A model generated the notes under the pieces. That model worked only from the letters and a program-made list of their open reading frames with translations. It searched no databases and was not told the origin of the DNA. This document shows positions 51,643-61,055 of a stretch of 64,000 nt of DNA, in pieces (position 1 is the first letter of the stretch; every line of letters begins with the position of its first letter). The position numbers and the translations under genes were made by a program. This DNA is from Myxococcales bacterium (lineage in GTDB: Bacteria > Myxococcota_A > Polyangia > Haliangiales > Haliangiaceae), in assembly GCA_016706545.1 (NCBI GenBank), contig JADJJK010000009.1:1-64000 (forward strand), written 5' to 3'.

Positions 51643-53831
51643 GGGCGGGACCGGAACGGATCGATGGTTTCAGAGCGGTCGGGAGGCGCTGGCTTGACGG
51701 CGGGCGGCGCCGGCTTGACGGCGGGCGGCGCTGGCGTGACGACGGGCGGCGCCGGCTTGACCGCGGGCGGCGCCGGCTTGACCGCGGGATGAGCCGGCTT
51801 GACGGCGGGGCCAGGCGGGGCCTTGGTGCCCACGACCTCCAGGTCCGGAAGCTCCGGCGCGGGCCGCGTGCCGATGACGTCGAGATCTGGAAGGTCGCCG
51901 CGCGGGCGCGGATCGGTGGCCGCTGGGCGGGGGCCCCTGGGTTGCGCCGCGGTCACGGGCCGGGCGGGCGCGGCGCTCGCGGTGGGCTCGGGCGGCAAGG
52001 GCTCCAGGTCGCCGATCTCGCCGCTGTCGTCGCTGCCTGCGCCGCCGGTCGTGCCGTCGCCGGTCGTGCCTGCGGCGGTGGCGGCGGTGGTGGCGTCGTC
52101 AGCCGTGCCCAAGGCGGGGCCAGCGGCCGCTGGCCCAGGCTCGCTGCGCGGCGGCAAGGTCACCAGGAAATCGCGCTGCGCGCCAGCGAGGTCGATGACC
52201 AGGGTCTCGTCGAGAAAGCCCTCGCTGCGCACCAGGTATCGCCGGACATCCTCGGCTGGCTTGGCGCGCGGGGTCAGCGTGAGGACGCACGGCGTGCTGC
52301 ACACCACCGAGCGGCCATCTTCCTCCAGCACCTTCGCGGCCGAGGGCTCTGACTGCAGGCGGATCTCCACGGGCGCCGGCGTGGCGGTCGCGGGCGCTGG
52401 CTGGGTGGACAGCGCCACCCACGCCGCGCCGCCGATGCCCAGCCCGACGGCCAGCGCGCCGCCGACGAACCACACGTACCAGGGCGTGGTGCGGACCAGG
52501 TCGGTGACCAGCGGTTGCCGTCGCGACCGCTCGAGCGACACCGGATCCACGGACCTGGGCGGCATCGAGTCCAGGGTGGAGCCCACCGGTTCATCCATGG
52601 CCGCGGTGCCCATGCGCCCGGAGTCTCCGGTGAGCAGGACCTGGCGCTGCGAGCCCGGATCTTGTGCGCGCAGGTTCGTCGCCAGCACCAGCAGCGCGTC
52701 CCGCAACTCCACCGTGGTCTGGTACCGGCGGTCCGGGTCCTTCTCGATGGCGCGCGAGATGAGGGCGTCGAGCCGCGGATCCATGCGCGAACCCCGGGCG
52801 GTGCCGCGCGGCGGCAACGGCAACTCGGTGAGGTGCTTGCGTACGAACTCGCCAAAGGAGCGGCCGCGAAACATCGGCTGTCCGCAGAACAGCTCGTACA
52901 TGATGGCGCCCAGCGAGTAGATGTCGCTGCGCCCGTCGATCGCGAGCCCGCCGGCTTGCTCCGGAGACATGTACGCCGGGGTCCCCACCACCGAGCCGGC
53001 GGCGGTCTCCACCGCGACGTCGTCGTCCTCGCGGTGGATGAGCTTGGCCACGCCGAAGTCCAGCAGCTTGACCAGCTCGCTGCCGTCGGGTTCGTGCGTG
53101 ACGATCACGTTGTCCGGCTTGAGGTCGCGATGCACCACGTGGACCGAGTGCGCGGCAGCCAGGCCGTCGCAGATCTGCGCCAGCACGGTCAGCACCCGGG
53201 GCACCTCCAGCGGCTTGCGCGTCCACTCGCTCAGGCTCTCCCCGGTGAGCAGCTCCATGATGATGAAGGTGGTGCCGTCTTCCAGCTCCACCAGATCGGT
53301 CACGTCGACGATGTTGCGGTGGCGAACGCGGTTGACGGTGCGCGCCTCCTGAAAGAAGCGCGCGACCGCGTCCTTGCGCCTGGCGTAGTCGCTGCGCAGC
53401 AGCTTGAGCGCGACCTCTCGTCCCAGGTGGATGTGCTCGGCGCGATAGACGTAGCCCATGCCGCCCTTGCCGATGCGGGCCAGCAAGCGATAGCTGCCCA
53501 GGGTGGCGCCGATCAGCTCGTCGCCTTCCTCGTCCCGGGCGTCCCTGCCGCCTTTGCCGTCCCTGGCCGCCTTGCCCTTGCGCGCGGGCGCGGCTCCGGG
53601 GGCTGGCGGCGTGCGCTGCAGCCTGGCGCGGTTCACGTCGACCTTGGTGCGCTCATCGCCGACGCCAAAGCCAGCCTCCGCGGCCGGATCCCCCGGCTGG
53701 AGGTCTGCGGTGCCGTGGGCGAGCGACGCGCGTGCGTCTTCCTCCGGCCGCAGGCTCAAGGACTCCGTCCCCTCTCGGATGCTCTCCGACCAGTCGGGCA
53801 AGGGGTCTCGAGGTCGGCGGGTGGTGGTCAT
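51639..53831 (-). CDS. Transmembrane Ser/Thr protein kinase (PEGA-like)
   Basis: A 730-aa Hanks-type kinase. An N-terminal disordered part (1-105) precedes the kinase domain (about 112-375): GKGGMG loop 121-126, ALK Lys about 143, HRDLKPDN with Asp 236, DFG Asp 258 and GTPAYMSPEQ activation segment. A single membrane helix lies at about 447-472 (WFVGGALAVGLGIGGAAWVAL). The outer part has a PEGA-like beta domain (EIRLQSEPSAAKVLEEDGRSV) and a long Pro/Ala tail with AVKPAPP repeats, as in wall-spanning regions. All catalytic residues are present. It heads the operon with the TPR and lipoprotein genes. Confidence 0.9.
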   Translation of the reverse strand: MTTTRRPRDPLPDWSESIREGTESLSLRPEEDARASLAHGTADLQPGDPAAEAGFGVGDERTKVDVNRARLQRTPPAPGAAPARKGKAARDGKGGRDARDEEGDELIGATLGSYRLLARIGKGGMGYVYRAEHIHLGREVALKLLRSDYARRKDAVARFFQEARTVNRVRHRNIVDVTDLVELEDGTTFIIMELLTGESLSEWTRKPLEVPRVLTVLAQICDGLAAAHSVHVVHRDLKPDNVIVTHEPDGSELVKLLDFGVAKLIHREDDDVAVETAAGSVVGTPAYMSPEQAGGLAIDGRSDIYSLGAIMYELFCGQPMFRGRSFGEFVRKHLTELPLPPRGTARGSRMDPRLDALISRAIEKDPDRRYQTTVELRDALLVLATNLRAQDPGSQRQVLLTGDSGRMGTAAMDEPVGSTLDSMPPRSVDPVSLERSRRQPLVTDLVRTTPWYVWFVGGALAVGLGIGGAAWVALSTQPAPATATPAPVEIRLQSEPSAAKVLEEDGRSVVCSTPCVLTLTPRAKPAEDVRRYLVRSEGFLDETLVIDLAGAQRDFLVTLPPRSEPGPAAAGPALGTADDATTAATAAGTTGDGTTGGAGSDDSGEIGDLEPLPPEPTASAAPARPVTAAQPRGPRPAATDPRPRGDLPDLDVIGTRPAPELPDLEVVGTKAPPGPAVKPAHPAVKPAPPAVKPAPPVVTPAPPAVKPAPPAVKPAPPDRSETIDPFRSRP

Positions 53832-54127
53832 CTGGCAAGCGCCATGGGCCCTGGCGGCTCTCGGCGGGAGCGCTCGGCAAGGTCTTTTGCGGCTGGCGCT
53901 GATTCTACCTTCCTGGAGATTGTCGCAGCAACTCGAAGCGAGAGGCCTGCGTCGAGGCCCGCCCGGGCGGTGGCCGCCGCGGCGCTCGCCGCCGCAGCCA
54001 GGTGGCGAGACCAAGGGGGGCAGACGGCTGCAACACCCAGGCGCAGGTTATTGAAACTCATTCATTCTTGGCGCAGATCGACGGGGCTGCGAGGGTCGCC
54101 ACGGCCGCGGCCAGTCGCCGCGGGGGG

Positions 54128-54520
54128 CTATCTGCCCTGGGGCGCGAGGATCTGCAAGGTCTCCGAGATTTCGATCTTGACCGCCTCGACCAGCTCACGG
54201 CTCGCCTGCTCGCGGAGCGGCGCCACCGCCGAAGGGGCCGCGATCTGACGAAGGGCGCGCGCGGCGAAGATCCGGACGTCCCGGCTCGGGTGGGCCAGGA
54301 AGGCCGCGACCTCGTCCACTTCATCGACGGTGCCGACCTGGCCCAACGTCTCCACCGCGGTCATCAGGTACAGGACCGCGGTGCCTTCGCGCGCGGCGCT
54401 GTGGTGCGTCAGGAGCTGGAGCAACGCGGCGCGAAGCTGCGGGCTGCCCGGGAGCTGCCCCAGGGCGCGGATGGCGCGAATCCTCACCCCTGGCGACAGG
54501 GTGTTGCTGGCACTACTCAT
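54128..54520 (-). CDS. Small HEAT-repeat protein
   Basis: A 130-aa protein of three to four HEAT repeats (GVRIRAIRALGQLPGSPQLRAALL, HPSRDVRIFAARALRQIAAPSAVAPL) without signal peptide. It is the third HEAT protein of the window and the last gene of the operon with the 88-aa secreted protein and the Cys-rich lipoprotein (three bases between it and the 88-aa gene). Partner unknown. Confidence 0.7.
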   Translation of the reverse strand: MSSASNTLSPGVRIRAIRALGQLPGSPQLRAALLQLLTHHSAAREGTAVLYLMTAVETLGQVGTVDEVDEVAAFLAHPSRDVRIFAARALRQIAAPSAVAPLREQASRELVEAVKIEISETLQILAPQGR

Positions 54521-54523
54521 AAT

Positions 54524-54790
54524 CTACATGAGGCGGCTGGCCGGCGCGTCAGGCAGCAGGGTCTCGAGCTGCTCTCGCGTGGGCAGCGCCTCGATCGAGC
54601 CGAGCAACAAGAGCAGATCTTCAGGGATGGGCGGCTCTGCTGGTGCGATGCCGGGGCCGCTGTCCGCGACGGGGCCAGCCGCGACGGGGCCATCCGCGCT
54701 GCCAGCCGAGGCGCCCGGGCTCGTGCCCGAAGCCTGGGTGACCCCGAGCGCCAGGGCCAACACGATCGCGGTCTGGGTGAAGAGCTTCAT
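54524..54790 (-). CDS. Small secreted protein, 88 aa
   Basis: Signal peptide MKLFTQTAIVLALALGVTQA, then a Gly/Pro/Ala linker and a helical end (PEDLLLLLGSIEALPTREQLETLLPD). The start ATG overlaps the stop of the Cys-rich lipoprotein (ATGA), and the next gene starts three bases after its stop. No family recognised. The small size and tight coupling suggest a partner or anchor for the lipoprotein. Confidence 0.6.
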   Translation of the reverse strand: MKLFTQTAIVLALALGVTQASGTSPGASAGSADGPVAAGPVADSGPGIAPAEPPIPEDLLLLLGSIEALPTREQLETLLPDAPASRLM

Positions 54791-56316
54791 TGTTGCGCTG
54801 GGCTCGAGGAGAGGATGGCGCGTTGACCCGGCGTCAGCGCGGTGCCGCCTTGATCGGAGAAGAACATCAGGTTGTCAGAGGTGACGTCGGAGTCCTCGAT
54901 GGGATCCAGTCGCCCGGCGGAGTCGATGTTGGGAAATAGCCCCATGTACCGCGCGAGCTGGTGCGCGGTGATCCGCGCGACGTCCTTCCAGGTGCGGTAG
55001 CAGAGCGGCTCCAGCGAGATGATGATGCCGGAGGCGGCGGTGCCCTTGATGCCGACGGGCCCGGGGGTTGGGCCGATGGCCCGGCTGCCCGCGGGTGACA
55101 GGCTGCGCACGAAGAAGACGTTGATGCCCGACGAGTAGATGCCCTTGGAGGCGAGCGCGCGCACGTGCTCTGGCGCGATGTTGTCACGCGCGTTCTTGGA
55201 GGGCAGATCGTCGTAGGTGGGCGGCGCCAGCGCCACGTTCGCGCCAGCTAGCACCTCGCGCAGGTCGGTGATGTAGAGCTGAAAGAAGTCTTCTCGCCGG
55301 GCGATCTCGGCGTTGAGGGTGCCCGCACCGGGGAACGCGGTCTTGCTACAGGGATAGTCGGTGAAATCCACGAAGTGAAAATGCAGCGGCAGGCTGCCGG
55401 TCGCGTTCGCGGGCATCACCCGCACGGTGGCCTTGAGGCGCGGCGTCGCCGAGCCGATCTCGCCGTTGGGGCGAAGGGAGCTCAGCGTCAGGTGGTAGGC
55501 GCCGCCTTCGATCCGCGCCGCGCTGCTGGATGGGATCTGCAACATCGAGACGCCGTGGCCAGCCCGGTGGCGAATCGGGTTCGCGTAGTAGTCGGCGCTG
55601 CGGCTAAACAGGACCCGGCTCACGTTGCTGTCTCTTGGCGGCGAGGTGAGGTAGCTCGCGCCGACGAGCTGGCTGTCGTCGTCCACCGTCATCGCCAGCG
55701 ACAGCGACAGCGCGTGGGCCGGCACCGGGACCAGGACATCGGCGGTCGGCGCCGCCACCGGGATCTCCCAGCTGATGAGGCCGCGCTCTGGCAGGCAACC
55801 GCGGAACGCCGCCCCGTCGGCCTCGACGCGGGGGATCCGGGTGCAGGTGGTGGTCGGCGGGCAATCGCGGTCGATGCCGCAGAGGTCGACGCAGCGGCCG
55901 AGCGCGCAGGTGCCGTTGCGGCACTGACTATCGCTGCTGCACTCGGCGCCGACGGCGTGGCCGTGACGGTCCTCGCTGCAGGTGGCCTGCAGCAGGCCAT
56001 CCTGGTCCGCGTCGGAGGGATCGAGCTTGCACGCGAGCCCGGCGCGGCAGGCGGTCTCGCTGTCACACGAGTTGCCCGCTTCGCCTCGCGCCTCGATGCA
56101 GAGCCCGTCGGCGCGGCAGGCGAACCCATCGCCGCACTGGCTCGCTCGGTCGCAGCGTGGGATGCACACGTTGCGCAGGCACTGCAGCGTGTTGTCACAG
56201 TCTCCGCCGGAGTCACACGCCGCGCCCACCGCGCCGCTCCCAGAGCACGCACCTTGGCTCGTGACCAGGGCCCAGAGGAGGCAGGTGATCGCAAGTCCGA
56301 AAGTCCGCGGGCTCAC
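54787..56316 (-). CDS. Cys-rich lipoprotein with degenerate metzincin motif
   Basis: A 509-aa protein: signal with lipobox SQGAC, a Cys-rich N-terminal 170 residues (CDSGGDCDNTLQCLRNVCIPRC...CGDGFACRADGLC) and a C-terminal domain like a secreted metalloprotease. At the place of the zinc motif HExxHxxGxxH it reads HQLARYMGLFP: the Glu and the second and third His are missing, so it should not be a zinc peptidase. The start GTG at 56316 is inferred because no ATG precedes the signal peptide. It is first in an operon with the 88-aa protein and the small HEAT protein. Confidence 0.72.
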   Translation of the reverse strand: MSPRTFGLAITCLLWALVTSQGACSGSGAVGAACDSGGDCDNTLQCLRNVCIPRCDRASQCGDGFACRADGLCIEARGEAGNSCDSETACRAGLACKLDPSDADQDGLLQATCSEDRHGHAVGAECSSDSQCRNGTCALGRCVDLCGIDRDCPPTTTCTRIPRVEADGAAFRGCLPERGLISWEIPVAAPTADVLVPVPAHALSLSLAMTVDDDSQLVGASYLTSPPRDSNVSRVLFSRSADYYANPIRHRAGHGVSMLQIPSSSAARIEGGAYHLTLSSLRPNGEIGSATPRLKATVRVMPANATGSLPLHFHFVDFTDYPCSKTAFPGAGTLNAEIARREDFFQLYITDLREVLAGANVALAPPTYDDLPSKNARDNIAPEHVRALASKGIYSSGINVFFVRSLSPAGSRAIGPTPGPVGIKGTAASGIIISLEPLCYRTWKDVARITAHQLARYMGLFPNIDSAGRLDPIEDSDVTSDNLMFFSDQGGTALTPGQRAILSSSPAQQ

Positions 56317-56482
56317 GCGGCCCTGACCGACCGCGCACGAACCTCGCCCAGCGGGGCTGAAGTCGGCCGCTGGGCTACGAGACGACGAGAGAAGTGACGG
56401 ACCGCATGGCAAACAACTACCGGCCCAACTTGGGCTCCACGGCGCAGTATATAATGCACGCCCTGGACCCAGGAGGGATTTC

Positions 56483-57211
56483 ATGGTCATGCGAATCGCC
56501 CTGTCTTTTGTGATCTTCGTTGCAATGCTGGGCGTAGCCCGCGGAGTAGCCCACGGACAAGCGGTGCTGGAGGCGGATCCAGCAGCCGCGCTCCCCGGGT
56601 CCCCTGTCGCGGTCGCCGCAGAGCCGTCCCCGGTGGAGTGGGGGCTCGGCGTCCGGATTCGCAACGTGCGGATCCCGCAAGGCATGGTGGAGCTGTTCGT
56701 GGACCGGGCCTCCGGCTCCGGCAGCGATCTGGGGCTCGGGGTCGAGCTGGTTCGGCGCAAGAGCGATTTTGAGCTGCAGCTCTCCTTCGAGTACGAGAGC
56801 CTCTCGATCGACAAGGGCATCTGGATCGAGAAGGGCAAGCCCATCCCGGCCAACGAGGCAGACTTCGTCGAGTTTGATGGCTTCGGGTGGTTCACGCTCG
56901 AGGCCACCGCCCTCTTGCACACGCCGCTGACCAAGATCTTGGCGTTGCGCTATGGCGCGGGGCTCGGGCTGGGCGTGCTGCTCGGCGAGGTAACCCACGT
57001 CGATCGCGGCTGCACCAGCTCCAACCCCGAGTCGTGTACCGAGGAGACCAACGGCGGCCAGAAGCTGGCCTACGATCTGCCGCCGGTGATGCCGGTCATC
57101 AACGCGGTCTTCGGCGTGCAGCTCCGCCCCATCGAGAAGATGACGATCAACGTCGAGGGCGGCATCCGCACGCTGCCGTTCTTCGGCGTGTCGGGCACGT
57201 ACTTCTTCTAG
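56483..57211 (+). CDS. Outer-membrane beta-barrel-like protein
   Basis: A 242-aa exported protein: signal peptide MVMRIALSFVIFVAMLGVARG, then strands with aromatic girdles (WGLGVRIRNVRIPQ, FELQLSFEYESLSI, ILALRYGAGLGLGVLLG) and a C-terminal YFF, all signs of an outer-membrane barrel. A loop Cys pair (CTSSNPESC) may form a disulfide. It is divergent from the Cys-rich lipoprotein operon. Function unknown. Confidence 0.7.
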   Translation: MVMRIALSFVIFVAMLGVARGVAHGQAVLEADPAAALPGSPVAVAAEPSPVEWGLGVRIRNVRIPQGMVELFVDRASGSGSDLGLGVELVRRKSDFELQLSFEYESLSIDKGIWIEKGKPIPANEADFVEFDGFGWFTLEATALLHTPLTKILALRYGAGLGLGVLLGEVTHVDRGCTSSNPESCTEETNGGQKLAYDLPPVMPVINAVFGVQLRPIEKMTINVEGGIRTLPFFGVSGTYFF

Positions 57212-57282
57212 CAGGACGTTGAAGCGCCCGGACGCGCCGAGGCGCGCCGGCGTTCCTTGCTGCGACGGCTGAAGGGCCGGCG

Positions 57283-59229
57283 CTACTTGCGGCGGCGGCG
57301 GATCTCGCCGACCCGCAACGTGAGCTTCTCGCCGTCGAAGAACTCGGCCAGCGGGATGGTGTACTTGCGGCTCGCGCCGACGATCTCTTTCCACTGCTGC
57401 GGCGATAGCTCCGCCTCCTTGGCGAAGTGCGCCAGCAAGCGCTCGCGCAGGCGCGCCACCACGTCAGCGGCCATGATCAGGTCCGGCTTGACCTTGGTCA
57501 GGAGCTTCTGCGCCACCAGGCGGTCGAGCGCGGTGCGCACCGCCGCCTCCGGCAGCCGCATCAGCTCAGGCAGCTCCTTGGGTCGCGGCGGCTCGACCCC
57601 CGCGGCTCGCAGCCGCTCGAGGATGGCGGACTCGGCGGCGCCGAGCGCTGGCGGGGCGGCGCTCGCGGGGGTGGCGCGGCGCACGCGCTCGGCGTCGAGA
57701 GTGAGCCGGCCGGCGGCGGCGAGGCGGGCGAGGATCGCGTCGTAGGTGCGGATGGGCAGCGCCGCGGGGAGCTGGGTGCGCAGGTCCTCGCGCAGGGCGC
57801 CGTCCTGCGCGGCCTGCGCGGCGTCGAGGATCTTGCGCTCCAGCTCGGCCACCGCCGCGGCGTGCAGGTAGTGAGCGCTCTCGCCTTCGCCGGTGGCCAG
57901 CAGCTCGCCGCCGCCGAGCGCCGCGCGTAGCCCCTCCAGGAGCTCCGCTGGCTCTGCGCCCAGGCGTCGCGCCAGCTCCGCGTGGCCAAGGCCAGCGGCG
58001 GCGGCGGCGCGCACCAGCAGCGCGGCACGGTCGCCGCGGCGCGCCTCGGCCAGGGCGGCCACCGTCGCGGCGTGGTCCGCGCGGCGCCGCGCCTTGGGCG
58101 CGAGCACGCGGATGACCTCGCCGCCGCCGAGCGTGGTGCCGTGCTGGGCGACCGCGGCGAAGCCACGCAAGATGAAGCGATCACCGGGCATGGCGCCCAG
58201 CGGCGTGGCGGCGTCCAGGCGGAGCTGCGCCAGCGCGCTGGCGCCGGGGGCAAGCTCGGTCTGGTCAACCAGCACCAGCGAGCCGATGACCTGGGAGGCG
58301 GCGTGGTGAATCAGCACCTTGCTGCGGCGAGGCAACGCCGCCTTGGCAGAGGCGACGTGGCGGATGCGGACGTCCAGGATGTGCGAGGCCGCGACCTTGC
58401 CCGGGTGGACCAGCAGGTCGCCGCGGGCCACTTCGTCGAGCGCGGTGCCACCGAGGTTGATGGCGGCGCGCATGCCGGCCTGCGCGGTCGCGACCGGCGC
58501 GCCATGCACCTCCAGCCCGCGCACGCGGGTGGCGCGGCCCTCCGGCAAGATCGCCAGCTCGTCGCCCACGCTCACCGCGCCGCTCAAGATGGTGCCGGTG
58601 ACCACGGTGCCAAAGCCCTTGATGGTGAATACTCGATCCACCGCGTGGCGGAACGCGCCGTCGGCGGGGCGCGGCGGGCAGGACTCCGCGAGCTGCCGCA
58701 GCGCGCCGCGCAGCTCCTCCAGGCCAAAGCCGGTGCGGGTGGAGACCTCCAGCACCGGCGCGCCGGCGAGGAACGTGCCGTCCACCGTCGCGCTGATGTC
58801 CGCGCGCACCATGGCGCGCCAGTCGTCCTCCGCGGCCAGGTCTTGCTTGGTCAAGACCACCAGGCCTCGCCGCACGCCGAGCAGGTGGCAGATGTCCAGG
58901 TGCTCGCGGGTCTGCGGCATGACGCCCTCATCCGCGGCGATCACCAGGCACACCAGGTCGACGCCGGTGGCGCCGGCCACCATCGACTTCACGAAGCGCT
59001 CGTGCCCCGGCACGTCGACCACGGCGAGCCGACGTCCCTCCAGATCGAGGTACGCGAAGCCAAGCTCCGTGGTGATGCCGCGCGCCTTCTCCACCGGCAG
59101 GCGGTCGGTGTCGATGCCGGTCAGCGCGCGCACCAGGGAGGTCTTGCCGTGATCGATGTGGCCAGCGGTGCCCAGGATGAGCGGGTACACGCTGACCGGC
59201 GGCGCGCCGGGCGCAGGCGCCGCGGTCAT
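57283..59229 (-). CDS. selB: Selenocysteine-specific elongation factor SelB
   Basis: A 648-aa SelB. GTPase motifs: GHIDHGKT (23-30), DVPGHE (72-77), TKQD (127-130); RGITTELGFAYLDL is a SelB-specific switch I. The barrel domains hold GFGTVVTGT, and the C-terminal winged helices (about 400-648; ending YTIPLAEFFDGEKLTLRVGEIRRRRK) bind the SECIS element. It delivers Sec-tRNA(Sec) to UGA codons, so the genome should encode selenoproteins. selA, selD and tRNA-Sec are not in the window. Its ATG overlaps the acyl-CoA ligase stop. Confidence 0.93.
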   Translation of the reverse strand: MTAAPAPGAPPVSVYPLILGTAGHIDHGKTSLVRALTGIDTDRLPVEKARGITTELGFAYLDLEGRRLAVVDVPGHERFVKSMVAGATGVDLVCLVIAADEGVMPQTREHLDICHLLGVRRGLVVLTKQDLAAEDDWRAMVRADISATVDGTFLAGAPVLEVSTRTGFGLEELRGALRQLAESCPPRPADGAFRHAVDRVFTIKGFGTVVTGTILSGAVSVGDELAILPEGRATRVRGLEVHGAPVATAQAGMRAAINLGGTALDEVARGDLLVHPGKVAASHILDVRIRHVASAKAALPRRSKVLIHHAASQVIGSLVLVDQTELAPGASALAQLRLDAATPLGAMPGDRFILRGFAAVAQHGTTLGGGEVIRVLAPKARRRADHAATVAALAEARRGDRAALLVRAAAAAGLGHAELARRLGAEPAELLEGLRAALGGGELLATGEGESAHYLHAAAVAELERKILDAAQAAQDGALREDLRTQLPAALPIRTYDAILARLAAAGRLTLDAERVRRATPASAAPPALGAAESAILERLRAAGVEPPRPKELPELMRLPEAAVRTALDRLVAQKLLTKVKPDLIMAADVVARLRERLLAHFAKEAELSPQQWKEIVGASRKYTIPLAEFFDGEKLTLRVGEIRRRRK

Positions 59230-60931
59230 GGCGTCTCGCGCAAGGCCCGCTTGAGCACCTTGCCGGTGGGGTTGCGCGGCAGCTCGGCGACGAAGGCGAC
59301 CTGACGGGGCCGCTTGAAGTCGGCCAGCGCGCCGCGGCAGTGGGCGGCGATCTCCTCGGCGGTGACCGCCATGCCTTCGCGCACGACGAGGAAGGCCTTG
59401 AGGCTCTCGCCCCACTCGGCGTCCGGCACGCCGATCACCGCGGCCTCCAGGATGGCGGGGTGGGTGTGCAGGTGATCTTCGATCTCGCGGGGTAGATGTT
59501 CACGCCGCCGGAGATCACCATGTCGTGCTTGCGCGACTCCAGGTAGTAGTAGCCGTCCGCGTCGACGCGAGCCAGGTCGCCGACGGAGAACAGGCCCTCG
59601 AGCGAGGCCTCATCGGTGGCGGTCCGGTTGCGGTGGTAGCCGGAGATCATGGTGGAGTTGCGGGCGTACAGCTCGCCGACGCCGCCGACGGCCACGCGCT
59701 GTCGGTCGTCGCCGAGCAGGCGGATCTCGTTGCCGCGCAGCGCCCGGCCGATGGTGCCGGGCCGGCTCAGGTGGTCCTTGGGGCCCGCCAGGGTGACGAG
59801 CCCGGTCTCGGTGGAGCCGTAGAAGTTCCACAAGATCGGCCCAAACAGCTCCTGCGCCTGCCGCGCGGTCTCGGTGGCCAGCGGCGCTGCGCCGCTCATG
59901 ATCCAGCGCAAGCTGGAGGTGTTGTAGGCCTTGCGGGTCACCGCCGGCAGGGCGCACAGCCGCACCAGCATGGTGGGCACCACCAGCGTGGAGGTGATGG
60001 CCTCCTTCTCGATGATGGCCAGCGCGCCCTCGGGCTCGAAGTGGTTCATCAGCACCACCGTGCCGCCCAGCGCGAGCACCATGGCGACGAAGGCGGGCGC
60101 GGCGCTGTGATACAGCGGGCACAAGACGAGGTGGCGCTCGTCGTTGCGCATCCTGGTCTGCGCGATCAGGTCCGAGACGGAGTCAAAGCCGGTCTGCTTC
60201 CAGCTCCGGTTGGCGCCCTTGGGCTTGCCGGTGGTGCCGGACGTGTAGATGATGACGCCGCCGCTGTCGTCGCTGTCGCTGGCGCTCTTGCCGCGCGCAA
60301 GGACCGGCAGCTCCGCGGAGGCCGCGGCCAGCGCGCGCTCCCAGTCCGTGAGCGTGCCGGTCATCGCCTCCGCGCACAAGAGCTCGCCGTCCACCACCAG
60401 CGCCGGGCCGCCGTGGCCGCGCGGGTCGCCGGGGCCGCGCGCCTCCTGCATGGCGGCGAGGAAGCGGGCGTGGAAGATGCACGCCTGCGGCTCGGCGTTG
60501 TCCAGGATGTGCGAGATCTCCGGCGCCTTGCTGCGGTAGCCGATCTGCACCGCGGTGGCGCCAAGGCGCGCGAGCGCGGCCTGCGCCACCAGGAACTCCA
60601 CGCCGTTGGGCAGCATGAGCGCCACCTTCGCGCCCGGCGTGACCCCGCGGTCGAGCAAGGCGTGGCAGACGCGGTTGATGAGGGCGTGGAGCTGGCCCCA
60701 GGTCAAGCGCCGCGTGCCGCGCGCGCCGTACTCGACGATGGCTTCCTTGCTGGGCTGCGTGATGCCGTGGAACAGCAGCACCAGGTTGGGGCCGCGCGCC
60801 GAGCGCAGCGCCGCGGCGGCGAGCCTGGGCAGGTGCTTGGCGCGTTCAGCCTGGCCGAGGACCCCGGTCTGGAAAAGGACGCGGGCGGAGAACCAGGCCT
60901 TGTCGAGCTGAGCGCGCAGGCGATCGATCAC
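59226..60931 (-). pseudogene. Acyl-CoA synthetase-like ligase, one frameshift
   Basis: An AMP-forming ligase of about 568 aa: GVIIYTSGTTGKPKGANRS (P-loop A3 motif), NFYGSTETGLVTLAG and MVISGGVNIYP, then a stop frame. One base added to the C4 run (G4 on the plus strand, 59490-59493) gives REIEDHLHTHPAILEAAVIG and joins to IGVPDAEWGE...NPTGKVLKRALRETP, the normal C-terminal domain with the catalytic Lys. So it is nearly certainly a single gene, broken by a homopolymer error or recent mutation. The ATGA overlap with selB suggests co-translation. Substrate is likely a fatty or aromatic acid. Confidence 0.8.
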
Positions 60932-60972
60932 CCGAAGGACTGTACACGGGAAGCGACCTCCAGAAACAGCGA

Positions 60973-61001
60973 GACCGGCGCTCCGCGGGGGCGCGCCGGT
61001 C
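60973..61001 (-). terminator. Hairpin 3' of the TonB receptor gene
   Basis: GACCGGCGC, an 11-base loop and GCGCCGGTC form a nine-pair stem 55 bp after the receptor stop, without T-run. Candidate terminator. Confidence 0.5.
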
Positions 61002-61055
61002 CAAGGTCTGCTGCCTCGTTGGCCTCGCGGCCGCTAGCAGCTCGAGCGAGCGGGG

